From Lentisphaeria bacterium (lineage in GTDB: Bacteria; Verrucomicrobiota; Lentisphaeria; Victivallales; Victivallaceae), in the NCBI GenBank assembly GCA_017504435.1, contig JAFVRD010000040.1, forward strand, positions 1-64,000: a stretch of DNA of 64,000 nt, written 5' to 3'. A program made the translations under genes and the position numbers. The notes under the pieces were generated by a model. It had not been told where the DNA came from and did not search any database. It saw nothing but the letters and a program-made list of their open reading frames with translations. Position 1 is the stretch's first letter. The number at the start of each line of letters is the position of its first letter. Shown here one piece after another: positions 18,218 through 27,141 of the stretch.

Positions 18218-19339
18218 TCAATGGTGAGAGAAAATACGTTCCGGAGCATGGAACAACGCTACGCCAAGTTCATTTGCTCTTTTGATAACGTCGGCATCAC
18301 GCAAACTGCCGGCAGGAGCAATGATCGCTTTGATACCGGCAGCAGCAGCTGTTTCAACACCATCTTCAAACGGGAAAAATCCGTCACTGGACATCACTGA
18401 ATTTGCCAGAGAACCGGTGCCGGTATATTTCTGATTGAATTTTGCGATTGCCTGTTCTATTGCACCGACCCGATCCTGTTCACCGGTTCCGACCGAAAGC
18501 GTCTGACCGTTGGCAACGATCACCACGCCGTTGGAACGGACACTGATATTGACATACCATGAAAACAGCAGATCACGTTTCATTTCATCGGAACATGCCA
18601 CGTTGGAAACCTGTTTGCCGCAACGGCTGTTTTCGCCGCATGCCGGTTTAAGATCGGCGATAGATTTCAACGATGTCAACAGCGGAGCCGCTACGATCAA
18701 TGAACCATCAGCAAGGATCTTGATGGTATCGACTGCCTGAGCTGCATCAGAACAATATTTAGGCAGAGCGTCAATGTTGCCGCATTTGATGATGCGGACA
18801 TGTTTATTGAGTTTGAAGCGTTCGGCATCATGGAAAATTTTCAATGCTTCATCTTCAAAATCCGGTGCGACCACGCATTCCACAAAAGTACTCATGATCT
18901 CTTCTGCGGTTTCTGCATCGACTTTGACGTTGAAAGCAATGACACTGCCGAATGCAGCCCGGGCATCGGCATCACGGGCTTTCATGTAAACCTGCTTGAG
19001 GGTCTCTCCGGGACAACCGACTGCTGCACCGGAGGGATTGACATGTTTCATAACTGCACAAGCGGGAGTGCCGGAGCAGAATTTCACAATATTCAATGCC
19101 CCGGAAATATCTTCCAAGTTAGTCTGGGACAAACCGCTTTTGCCGTTTTTCAGGATCTCCATGCCGCCAATAACACCGGCAGATTCTACCGGACGGTAAT
19201 ATGCTGCAGGCTGATGAGGATTGGTGCCGTAACGCAGATCATCAACTTTTTCATACTTTTTACCGGCGACTTCAATAATTTCTGCAAAATCTCCGACATT
19301 TTTTTCCAGATAACTGGAACGGGACAATTCGACTGCCAT
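18218..19339 (-). CDS. AICAR transformylase, stand-alone PurH C-terminal type
   Basis: 373 residues covering only the phosphoribosylaminoimidazolecarboxamide formyltransferase part of PurH; the IMP cyclohydrolase (MGS-like) domain is absent. Landmarks are LRYGTNPHQPAAYY, SGLSQTNLEDISGALNIV, the catalytic Lys-His in AVMKHVNPSGAA, AFGSVIAFN, and the C-terminal SSDGFFPFEDGVE and AIIAPAGSLRDADVI. It formylates AICAR in purine synthesis. The ATG at 19339 has AAGAGG 8 nt upstream, and the promoter at 19394-19422 predicts transcription starting near 19387, so the longer frame from 19390 is unlikely. Confidence 0.9.
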   Translation of the reverse strand: MAVELSRSSYLEKNVGDFAEIIEVAGKKYEKVDDLRYGTNPHQPAAYYRPVESAGVIGGMEILKNGKSGLSQTNLEDISGALNIVKFCSGTPACAVMKHVNPSGAAVGCPGETLKQVYMKARDADARAAFGSVIAFNVKVDAETAEEIMSTFVECVVAPDFEDEALKIFHDAERFKLNKHVRIIKCGNIDALPKYCSDAAQAVDTIKILADGSLIVAAPLLTSLKSIADLKPACGENSRCGKQVSNVACSDEMKRDLLFSWYVNISVRSNGVVIVANGQTLSVGTGEQDRVGAIEQAIAKFNQKYTGTGSLANSVMSSDGFFPFEDGVETAAAAGIKAIIAPAGSLRDADVIKRANELGVALFHAPERIFSHH

Positions 19340-19393
19340 AATAACCTCTTTCTTATGTAAAATTAAAAAAATGGAATTTTTTATCCACAATAC

Positions 19394-19422
19394 AATATAT
19401 CACCATTTGAACTTATGAGCAA
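19394..19422 (-). promoter_or_regulatory. Sigma70-type promoter for the AICAR transformylase operon
   Basis: On the minus strand TTGCTC, 17-bp spacer, TATATT, in the divergent gap with tmk. The -10 is identical to that of several other promoters in the window; the -35 is weaker. Confidence 0.45.
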
Positions 19423-19490
19423 ATGGAACTATCTTTTAAAAGCGGATTATTTCCGTTATTTTTATAAAAATCCGCAAAAATGGTGTGTCT

Positions 19491-20129
19491 ATGGTTGAGA
19501 AAAAAGGTTTTTTTATCACATTTGAAGGTCCGGAAGGTGCCGGAAAAAGTTCTCAAGTTGAACGTCTGGCTTCCTATCTGCGCAACAAAGGTTATGAGTG
19601 TTTGCTGACCCGTGAACCGGGAGGGACTTCGCTTGCAGAAAAACTCCGTCAGGTCGTTAAATCCCATCGCGGACCGGAAAAAGTCCATCCGGAGACAGAA
19701 TTACTGCTCATGGAAGCAGCCCGGGCGCAACATGTGCGGGAATTGATACTGCCGGCATTATCTGCGGGAAAAACAGTCATCTGCGATCGTTTTTTTGATT
19801 CTACGACAGCATATCAGGGAGGAGCAAGAAATCTTGACCGCAGTACGATCGACGAACTTAATATGTTTGCCGCTGCCGGACGTAAACCGGATCTGACTTT
19901 TTTAATGGACTTGCCACCGGAAGAAGGATTCCGCAGAATAGCCTCCCGGAAGAGCGAGGGATTTGACCGGTTTGAAAACGAAAAAATTGATTTTCACCGC
20001 AATGTCCGCAAAGCATTTCTTGAATTGGCCCAAGCAGAACCGGAACGGATAAAAATCGTAGATGCCGCTATGGATATTGAGAGTATAAGTGAATTTATCA
20101 GAAAGAGTGTCGATGAATCTTTATTCTGA
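19491..20129 (+). CDS. tmk: Thymidylate kinase
   Basis: 212 residues. It phosphorylates dTMP to dTDP. The P-loop is FEGPEGAGKSSQ near the N-terminus, the dTMP-binding DRxx motif reads CDRFFDSTTAYQGGAR, and the LID-like segment follows LDLPPEEGFRRIASR-type sequence. There is no clear Shine-Dalgarno site; a GTG 6 bp upstream (19485) is an equally possible start. The 3' end overlaps holB by 17 bp, a common tmk-holB arrangement in bacteria that implies co-translation. Confidence 0.95.
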   Translation: MVEKKGFFITFEGPEGAGKSSQVERLASYLRNKGYECLLTREPGGTSLAEKLRQVVKSHRGPEKVHPETELLLMEAARAQHVRELILPALSAGKTVICDRFFDSTTAYQGGARNLDRSTIDELNMFAAAGRKPDLTFLMDLPPEEGFRRIASRKSEGFDRFENEKIDFHRNVRKAFLELAQAEPERIKIVDAAMDIESISEFIRKSVDESLF

Positions 20130-21162
20130 ATACCGCAGCCGCTATGAAAGTTTGATCTCCTGCCTGGAAAATGCCAGAAAAATGGGCAGGATGGCGCATG
20201 CGTTTCTTATTCATTCTCCTGATCCGAAGGTGCGCCGGGAGTTCTCGGTGGTACTTATGCAACTTGCAGGATGCAGAAATTCCGCAAACGGTCAACCGGA
20301 TGTATCCTGCAAATTCTGTTCTCAAGTTGAAAACAATATATATGCTGACTGCCACCGCATATCTCCAGTTGGAAAAATGTATCAGATAAAAGTCGGTGAC
20401 CGGAATAATCCGGAACCCAATACATTGCGTGATCTTCTTGACCACATCGGTTATACGTCCGGTAATTACCGCAAATTCGGAATTATCGAAGATGCTGACC
20501 GTATGGGAGTGGAAGCTCAAAACGCATTGCTGAAAACTTTGGAAGAACCACCGCCGGAAACAACATTGATCCTCACGACCGGCAATCCCGGGGCGTTGTT
20601 GCCGACAACCCGTTCCCGCTGTCAATTATTGGAATTGCCGGATAACAAATACCGCTTTGAATTCAGCGGATTTGACACCGTCAGACATGCCTTGTACGAT
20701 CTCTGTTTCAACTGCGGTTGTGATTTGGTCAAAATTGAACGGGCAGCAAGCACTCTCATGGAGGTTTCCAATGCGCTTTCTGAACAATCCCGGCAAAGCG
20801 TAGAAAGTGAATTTGCCAATGACATGGAGATTGCCAAACGCAGTGAAGATACCGCATTTGTAAAGCGTATGGAAGAACGCAAAAAAGATGCCGCAAGCGG
20901 TGCATATATGCGTGAACAGCGCAGTTTCCTGACCGCGATAAATACTTTTTGCAGTCAGATATATTTGCTCGCCAACGGAGTATCTCTCGTCGACCTGCCC
21001 AATCCGGAACTTTTTGAACATCTGAATATTCCGGCAAGCATACCTGTGGAAAGAGCAAAAAAGATCCTCAAGGAAGCTGAGGATCTTGATTACACATTGC
21101 GTTTCAATGTCAATAGCGATTTGGCATTGCGTACATTTGCCATCAATGTGGCCATGAGTTGA
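20113..21162 (+). CDS. holB: DNA polymerase III clamp-loader subunit delta-prime
   Basis: 349 residues. The AAA+-like fold shows MAHAFLIHSPD, zinc-type Cys residues (CKFC...DCH), DADRMGVEAQNALLKTLEEPPPETTLIL (the classic delta-prime signature) and TTRSRCQLL with the SRC motif. Delta-prime loads the sliding clamp with gamma/tau and delta. The ATG at 20113 is preferred because AGAAAGAG precedes it; a longer frame starts at 20089. No Walker A with GxxGxGK is visible, as expected for delta-prime. A perfect 10-bp inverted repeat sits near the 3' end (21061-21087). Confidence 0.9.
   Translation: MNLYSEYRSRYESLISCLENARKMGRMAHAFLIHSPDPKVRREFSVVLMQLAGCRNSANGQPDVSCKFCSQVENNIYADCHRISPVGKMYQIKVGDRNNPEPNTLRDLLDHIGYTSGNYRKFGIIEDADRMGVEAQNALLKTLEEPPPETTLILTTGNPGALLPTTRSRCQLLELPDNKYRFEFSGFDTVRHALYDLCFNCGCDLVKIERAASTLMEVSNALSEQSRQSVESEFANDMEIAKRSEDTAFVKRMEERKKDAASGAYMREQRSFLTAINTFCSQIYLLANGVSLVDLPNPELFEHLNIPASIPVERAKKILKEAEDLDYTLRFNVNSDLALRTFAINVAMS
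21061..21087 (+). repeat. Perfect hairpin inside holB
   Basis: AAGATCCTCA (21061-21070) and TGAGGATCTT (21078-21087) are perfect reverse complements with a 7-nt loop, inside the coding sequence about 75 bp before the stop. There is no T-run after it. It may be chance from the KILKEAEDL codons or an mRNA structural element. Confidence 0.5.
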
Positions 21163-21187
21163 AAATTTTCAGACAGTTCCGGACAAC

Positions 21188-21613
21188 CTATATAAAGCGC
21201 ATGCCGACAAGTCTGGCTCTGCCGTCATCGTTACTGAATATCAATTGAAACAACTGCTGCTGGATGATCTCCTGTCCGTTACTGGCCTTGCGGGCAAAAT
21301 CGATCACCCAAATCTGATTGACCAGCATTGGAGTACGCAAAAAAGTCAAAAAACGGAACATCAGGGGTTTGCCGTAAGTTTTCAGCATATTTTCCCTGGA
21401 ACTGATAAATTTTTGTTCATCGCCGGAAATTGCAGGTTCCCGGACAATTTGAGCATATTTCCGGTAATCCCCGGAAATGATTGCGGAAATTATCCCCTCG
21501 CCTTCGGATTGAAACGCATCCTCGACCATGACGGGAGGTTCCTTACTGCCGGCAATATTAACACATCCACAGCAGAAAAAAATCAGTAAAAAAATCAACA
21601 GAGATTGTTTCAT
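21188..21613 (-). CDS. Small predicted lipoprotein following secretin-like pair 1
   Basis: 141 residues from an ATG at 21613 with GGAGGG 7 nt upstream; a longer in-frame start at 21670 lies within the previous gene and is less likely. The N-terminus is a lipoprotein signal, LLIFLLIFFCCGC, with acylation near Cys17. The mature part is a small alpha/beta domain ending DDGRARLVGMRFI. It begins 16 bp after the secretin-like gene, so it may be a pilotin-like or accessory lipoprotein; this is positional inference only. No counterpart follows secretin-like pair 2. Confidence 0.65.
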   Translation of the reverse strand: MKQSLLIFLLIFFCCGCVNIAGSKEPPVMVEDAFQSEGEGIISAIISGDYRKYAQIVREPAISGDEQKFISSRENMLKTYGKPLMFRFLTFLRTPMLVNQIWVIDFARKASNGQEIIQQQLFQLIFSNDDGRARLVGMRFI

Positions 21614-21629
21614 TTGTGCGCCCTCCGGT

Positions 21630-23273
21630 TTATTTTTCTGACGGCGAATCCCATTGACATTTGGCAACAACTATCAATTCGGAATTTTTCAACGATTTTG
21701 ATTTGCTGGAAAACAAATATCCCAGATAAGGAATATCTGACAACCACGGCACACCGGTGGAAGATTCCACGACCTCTTTTTTATTCAAACCGCCGATAAC
21801 AAAAGTTCCTTCCCCCGCGAACGGCAGACTGACATTTTGATTGACGACATTTCCGTTGGATATACGGGGTGCTCCATTGGACAGAAAACCGATCAAACTG
21901 GTGTTGGCAAGTTTGATATTAAATCGGCACTCTTTCTGATTTACAGATACATTATCCACGGTCATGGTAAATCCGTACTCTCCGGAAGCGGTAATTATCT
22001 GCTGTTTGCCCTTGCCGATCGGCAACTCCCGGCTGCTCATATTGGTTATGACTTCATTGACCAGTGCGGAAAACAATTCGTATGCGCCTACTCCGGTTGG
22101 CGGCAGTTCTAAAGCATTAGGGACATCCTGAGAATCATCAGAGAAAAATATTCTGGTGGTTCTGCTGAATTTACCTCCGGTATTGTTGCGCAGAGAAAGC
22201 TCTCCGGTATGAACGACTTCCGCTTTACCAATCGAGGTCAAAAAATCCAGATAACGGGTATTCCATTTGGGATTGAAATTGAAAAAACTGCTTCTTTCTG
22301 AACCATAGATCCGGTTCAAATTACCGGCACCTCCATAAATTGCCGCCCAATTGTTGCGATAACGCCCGCCAACAGAAAAAAAGTCTGTACCTTCATTATT
22401 TTTCCATGATTGAAAATCAATACCGATGCGGTCATCATTTTCTGAGAAAACTTCATATACGGATATCTGCAATCTGACTTGCGGTATTGGTACATCATAT
22501 TTCGCCAATAAAGCTGAAATATTTTCGCATGAATAGTTGGACACATCAAAAATCAGCCAGTTCAAATCACTGTCAGTCGTCACAAGATCCTGTCCCTGCC
22601 ATAATTCAGTTACATCACTGACATTCATTCCGACATTTTCTATCAACGGCAGCAGATTTGCCGCCGGAACAAATCTGGGCATATAAATGAACATCTGAGA
22701 ACCGCTGCCCAGTGCACCCATAGCAGGATTATCAAACATTCTGACGATCGTATCTATCCCCATACCATTTTCGCTGTCATGAAAACGGTATTCCTCTGCG
22801 CTGACGATCAACAAGCCGGTGCCATCTACATATTTCAGACATTCAACGGCGGTATTACTGCCCAGTTGAGCTTGAATATTATATCCCGGTTGGGCTGACG
22901 GAGTATTCAACTGACTTTGAGAAGCGGTTGCCTGAACTGGTATTCCGGTCGTATTGCCGGGATAACTTTGCACCTGACTGGTATTCCCCACCCGCTTGCT
23001 CTGCACCATCAGCCGCAGATAGTCACGGAATTCGTAAGCATCAACATTTTTCAAAACATATGTATGCGTTACCACCCGGGGATCATTATTATCACGGATG
23101 AAATGCACAACTTCGGTTTCGGGAGCCACTTGAACCATCAACTGTGCTTCGACCCGGGTACCATCGTATCCCCCGGTATTGCCGTTGTTTGAATCCCGGG
23201 GAGTGCCGGGTACGACCACCGCAAAAGTGGAAAATGCTCCAAACGCCAACAAGAAGAAATATATTTTTTTCAT
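21630..23273 (-). CDS. Secretin-like protein, type B of pair 1
   Basis: 547 residues with a signal peptide (IYFFLLAFGAFSTFAVV). An N-terminal secretin N-type domain is suggested by VVHFIRDNNDPRVVTHTYVLKN. The C-terminal core contains RIGIDFQSWKNNEGTDFFSVGG, TGELSLRNNTGGK and the secretin-type end GVPWLSDIPYLGYLFSS followed by a last strand ELIVVAKCQW. Secretins form outer-membrane rings for type II/III secretion or pili. It is clearly homologous to the protein at 49906-51669. The start at 23273 is preferred to 23291 because the signal peptide begins there. No other secretion component is adjacent. Confidence 0.75.
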   Translation of the reverse strand: MKKIYFFLLAFGAFSTFAVVVPGTPRDSNNGNTGGYDGTRVEAQLMVQVAPETEVVHFIRDNNDPRVVTHTYVLKNVDAYEFRDYLRLMVQSKRVGNTSQVQSYPGNTTGIPVQATASQSQLNTPSAQPGYNIQAQLGSNTAVECLKYVDGTGLLIVSAEEYRFHDSENGMGIDTIVRMFDNPAMGALGSGSQMFIYMPRFVPAANLLPLIENVGMNVSDVTELWQGQDLVTTDSDLNWLIFDVSNYSCENISALLAKYDVPIPQVRLQISVYEVFSENDDRIGIDFQSWKNNEGTDFFSVGGRYRNNWAAIYGGAGNLNRIYGSERSSFFNFNPKWNTRYLDFLTSIGKAEVVHTGELSLRNNTGGKFSRTTRIFFSDDSQDVPNALELPPTGVGAYELFSALVNEVITNMSSRELPIGKGKQQIITASGEYGFTMTVDNVSVNQKECRFNIKLANTSLIGFLSNGAPRISNGNVVNQNVSLPFAGEGTFVIGGLNKKEVVESSTGVPWLSDIPYLGYLFSSKSKSLKNSELIVVAKCQWDSPSEK

Positions 23274-23292
23274 AATTTCAGAGTCTTTCAAT

Positions 23293-24765
23293 TTATTTCA
23301 TCTGCTTGAGAATCCCGACTTCCAGACCTTCCGGTTTGGAAGTATTCAACAATCCTGCAGTTACTGTTACATAAACCCGTGTGTTTTCCACTGCGGTCGT
23401 TTCCGTACTGAAAAAATACCGGAGTATCGGTATTTCCGACAGCCACGGTACTCCGATAATTTGGGTAACATTGCTTTCTTTTTCCCAAGAACCCAAAATC
23501 ACCTCTTTATCCAGAGGAATCAGACAGTTGCCGTTTATCACGGAAGTTTCAACGAGTTCTGCACCGACATTGTTGCGCTCTACGACAGAAGCATCCTGGA
23601 GTTCATAACCAAAAAATAATGTTCCGGGATATTTACTGAATTTATCCGGATCATAAGCATTTACTGTAAAAGCTTCGTTTTCAGGATATCCGCTTTGAGA
23701 TTCGCCATAACGTATATTGACCACCGGGGCGGAAATTTTTATAAATGAGTTGTAAATATCATCTGAAGCTGACAACATGCCGGCATTCACGCTGGCTTGA
23801 TCGTTGTTGCTTTTTACAATATTCTGATGTTGAGCATTGAAATATACTGAATATCCGGCTGTATTGGAATTGGAAACCGTTAATGTGGCAGTGTTGGTGA
23901 TTTCAGCTTTGCCGTTTTGCTGAAGCAATCTGATAAAACTGGCATCAAATTGCGGTGCAAAGAAAAAACCTCCGAATGGTCCGGAAGCCGCCTGCAAAGC
24001 CGCTGTTCCTGCTGATGAAAGTCCGAAAGCATCAAATCCGGTCTGAAATAAATTCATACCCGGACCGTTTTTCCAGGTAATATATTCTATACCGATATCA
24101 CGCAAAGTACTTTTTCTAACCTCATAGAATGTAAATATCAGCGTGATCTGCGGCGGCGGACGATCCAGAAAACTCAAAAATTGATAAACATAGGACGTAT
24201 TTGATGAGTTATCTTTCCAGTAAATTTGATTGCTGTTGGCATCATATCCGTAAATAGCTCCTGCCGGTCCGGTTCCGATAACTGAATTTATCAATACATT
24301 GGCGATCTCCTGTCCGGAACGGTACAATGGACGATACACGGCACGGGTGATTCCTGTTCCCTTGATTATTTCGCCGGGAACTTTACCGGCAATTTTTATC
24401 TCCCGATCAGCTTTGGTAATGAATTCATCGACATAAGGCATCATTTTCACCGGACATGTCACGGTCAACCATTGCTGATTATTGCCGTAACTGACACTGT
24501 CAACGCTACTGTTTATATTGTAACGCATGACCATGCCGCTGACAAAAGGGATCAGATCGTTGCCTTGCACATACTTGAGCTTGTAAATTTTTGACACCAT
24601 CCGATCCTGTGCATCATCCTGAATGAGATGTACTTTGCGGGATTTTCCCGGAACCGGTACACTATTCACCGCATCCTGACCGCGAAGCGGAATTGCAAAC
24701 GCGAGCAGCATCCCCCATATCATGCATCGCTTTGCCCCGGCAAATGAGTTGATTTTTTTGACCAT
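23293..24765 (-). CDS. Secretin-like protein, type A of pair 1
   Basis: 490 residues with a signal peptide (IWGMLLAFAIPLRGQ). The N-domain reads VHLIQDDAQDRMVSKIYKLKYVQGNDLIPFV, typical of a secretin N1-type subdomain. The core has EVRKSTLRDIGIEYITWKNGPGMNLFQ, and the C-terminus has GVPWLSEIPILRYFFSTET and a final strand. It is homologous to 48498-49883. GAGGAG lies 14 nt before the ATG. It precedes the type B gene by 19 bp, the same A-then-B order as in the second pair. A transposed repeat element sits 130 bp upstream. Confidence 0.75.
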   Translation of the reverse strand: MVKKINSFAGAKRCMIWGMLLAFAIPLRGQDAVNSVPVPGKSRKVHLIQDDAQDRMVSKIYKLKYVQGNDLIPFVSGMVMRYNINSSVDSVSYGNNQQWLTVTCPVKMMPYVDEFITKADREIKIAGKVPGEIIKGTGITRAVYRPLYRSGQEIANVLINSVIGTGPAGAIYGYDANSNQIYWKDNSSNTSYVYQFLSFLDRPPPQITLIFTFYEVRKSTLRDIGIEYITWKNGPGMNLFQTGFDAFGLSSAGTAALQAASGPFGGFFFAPQFDASFIRLLQQNGKAEITNTATLTVSNSNTAGYSVYFNAQHQNIVKSNNDQASVNAGMLSASDDIYNSFIKISAPVVNIRYGESQSGYPENEAFTVNAYDPDKFSKYPGTLFFGYELQDASVVERNNVGAELVETSVINGNCLIPLDKEVILGSWEKESNVTQIIGVPWLSEIPILRYFFSTETTAVENTRVYVTVTAGLLNTSKPEGLEVGILKQMK

Positions 24766-24897
24766 TTTTTTTATGACTCCTCATTTTTCATATGCTGCAG
24801 TTATTGCAACACACGCTCCTCAATAAGGAAATCAATTTAAACGGTTCAAATCAAATTCCAACCCCTACCCCCTGTAAAAAAGATGATTTATTAAATT

Positions 24898-25180
24898 AGC
24901 TCTGTACTAAAAAAGTACTGATAAAAAGATAAAATACGCCACCGGGTGCTACCCGGACGCGGTCCATCCGGCTCCGCCAAGGCTGCGCCGGGACAAGGCG
25001 GCTTTTTATTTGGTGGGGCGCCGCCGTAAGCGGCGAAATATCTGCCGCAGGCAGCATGTCGGTGAAAGTCGACACCTCCTGCCGGAAACGAAGTCACGCA
25101 ATTATTTGCGTGACAGATTGAAGTTTAAGGCAGTATCATACCGCCGCAGAAAAAAATCAGTCTATGTTTAGTACACCGCC
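24898..25180 (+). mobile_element. MITE-like repeat element, copy A (283 bp) with 8-bp target duplication
   Basis: The element starts AGCTCTGTACTAAA and ends TTTAGTACACCGCC; these ends are imperfect inverted repeats. ATTAAATT immediately before (24890-24897) and after (25181-25188) is an exact 8-bp target-site duplication. The interior is GC-rich and foldable: CCGGGTGCTACCCGG, CGCCGC/GCGGCG, and GTCACGCAA/TTGCGTGAC with a 4-nt loop. It holds no convincing gene; a 68-codon antisense frame is not conserved in copy B. The rest of the gap between 24765 and 25267 is AT-rich and empty apart from the leader of the secretin-like pair. Confidence 0.85.
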
Positions 25181-25266
25181 ATTAAATTTCAGTTTTTTGT
25201 GCCCAAAGAGTACTTATAAAAGTTTGAAATTAAATGCAGTATCGTGCACTGCTCAAAAAATCCGTT

Positions 25267-27141
25267 TTAATACATAAACGATTTCGGAACGGCGGTACGG
25301 ATCACCCACTCGCCATTCAAAACAGTTCCATTGCTCCGGCTGCGGCCATAATTACGTTGAATATCCAATGCGGTAAATACTTTCCCCCCGATTACTGAAA
25401 TAATTTGGATATCATATTTTCCATTTATGACCGGACACCCCTGAAACCGTACTATTTTCCGGACACTTTTTCCAGGCATAAATGGAGGCAGACTGAATTT
25501 TATTATTTTCCCATTGACACTCATAATGATCTGTGCGGCTTCTGAATTTATCATCATTATTTGCAATTCAGCCGGAACCGTTTTCAACGTTGCAAAGTAT
25601 TTTTCGATCTGCATTCCCGGGAGCAATTCCACCTCCTGCCATCCTCCTTGCGGCTGCGGCCCGTGATCAAGATAAAGAACATCTTTGCTGTTCAGATCCA
25701 AAATAATACCATTCGGATGAATAATCCGCTGAATTCCGGATTCCATATCCCGGTAAAGATCGTATGCACGGGAGGTCATCCATACGCTGAAAACAATTAT
25801 GCACACCACTGCCAAACGGGATTTCCACTGTTTTTTGCGTAATTCAGAACCCCATTCACATAATGCTCCGCCACCCGCAACTGCCAAAAGCGGCAATACC
25901 GGAGCTTTGAAACGTGACAAAATATAGAATGCAACAGCTGATATGTAAAACAGAATAACAAAGGTATAAAGCAATTTTACGCCCGGAATTTTCCGTTTGC
26001 CAACCACGACCGGAAGAAACCACAATATGCCTCCGATGCCGATTGCCAGCAGAAAATGATTTCTTCCCAAAATCAATGTCCGCAGTATCAGTGAATACCG
26101 GCATCCGTCATAATCAAGAGAAACATTATTGGGAATTTCTCTGCCATCCCAGAATAACAGAGCTTTTCTGAATTGCAGCTCCAGAAAACCTGCCGGATCA
26201 GCATAAAACCAATCCCGCATTTGCGCCGGCACAGAAACAGCATATTCTCCTGATGTATTTGCCATCATCCGGCGATATGATTCTGAATAATACATCGCCC
26301 CTGCTGCATCTTCTGCATTGCGTCCGCCGGCAGGTGCGTCTGCACCGTTACCCAAAGCCAACACTGCATCTGCCGCAGTGGATGGACCGCGCAACTCTCC
26401 GCATGCCAGCGAATTGCGAATAATAAACGGCAATTGTACCGCCAGCATGCAAAATATAAACAATGTGCAATTCAGCCATGTTTTACGCTGTTTTGCTCCG
26501 CACATCACTCCTGCAGCAAGAATTCCGGGGATCAACACCCAAATATTGCCGCGGGTAAGAATAGCGATTCCAGCGACAAAACCGCTCAAACTCCACCATT
26601 GCCACGATTTTTTTTCACATGCGGACAGTGTTAAGTAAAATAGCAGTATCAAATGAAACGTTTGCAGAGTTTCATTCTGGTGATAAGGAACATAAAGAAT
26701 TAAAGATGATGATATTGCGATCAAAGCAGCCGCAACCAATCCCGCACGTTCTGAAAATATTTTTCTGCCGCATATTCCGGTCAGAAAAACCGTTGCTGCA
26801 CTCAGTAAAGATTGGATAACAATAACTGCATACAACGCAATTTTGCCGAAAATAAAATATATCGAGCCTAAAAAAACACAGTAATAATAAGGTTGATAAT
26901 AAAATGTTTCCGGGAAATCCCCGGCTGCACAGGCTTTCCCAAGAGCCATATATGTAGCCAGATCACTGGCCGCCGGCGGCGTAAACATATTATTGATTCC
27001 GTCACCGGCAGCTGACATTTCCCATGCTGCAATAAGCCGCAGCAACCATCCGGCAAATGTTATAAAAATCAGTATCCGGATAAAAAAACCGCCGGCATTA
27101 TCTTTTCCGGCGGCACAAGTTGAAATAGAATTATTCCCCAT
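25267..27141 (-). CDS. GT39-type membrane glycosyltransferase (ArnT/PMT-like)
   Basis: 624 residues with about 11 transmembrane helices followed by a soluble C-terminal domain of about 180 residues. The first periplasmic loop has PPAASDLATYMALGKAC, where an Asp is the expected catalytic residue of ArnT/PMT enzymes, and the segment FYYQPYYYCVFLG follows. Family members move sugars from polyprenyl-phosphate donors to lipid A or proteins. The frr stop overlaps this start by one base (TGATG), so it is coupled to frr. The substrate is not evident. Confidence 0.8.
   Translation of the reverse strand: MGNNSISTCAAGKDNAGGFFIRILIFITFAGWLLRLIAAWEMSAAGDGINNMFTPPAASDLATYMALGKACAAGDFPETFYYQPYYYCVFLGSIYFIFGKIALYAVIVIQSLLSAATVFLTGICGRKIFSERAGLVAAALIAISSSLILYVPYHQNETLQTFHLILLFYLTLSACEKKSWQWWSLSGFVAGIAILTRGNIWVLIPGILAAGVMCGAKQRKTWLNCTLFIFCMLAVQLPFIIRNSLACGELRGPSTAADAVLALGNGADAPAGGRNAEDAAGAMYYSESYRRMMANTSGEYAVSVPAQMRDWFYADPAGFLELQFRKALLFWDGREIPNNVSLDYDGCRYSLILRTLILGRNHFLLAIGIGGILWFLPVVVGKRKIPGVKLLYTFVILFYISAVAFYILSRFKAPVLPLLAVAGGGALCEWGSELRKKQWKSRLAVVCIIVFSVWMTSRAYDLYRDMESGIQRIIHPNGIILDLNSKDVLYLDHGPQPQGGWQEVELLPGMQIEKYFATLKTVPAELQIMMINSEAAQIIMSVNGKIIKFSLPPFMPGKSVRKIVRFQGCPVINGKYDIQIISVIGGKVFTALDIQRNYGRSRSNGTVLNGEWVIRTAVPKSFMY

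Noticed and set aside
24891-25097. 68-codon antisense frame inside element copy A (begins MTSFPAGGV), with a counterpart in copy B
   Set aside because: The middle is out of frame between copies and there is no proper ribosome-binding site; only the part from NKKPPCPG on matches, as expected from DNA identity.
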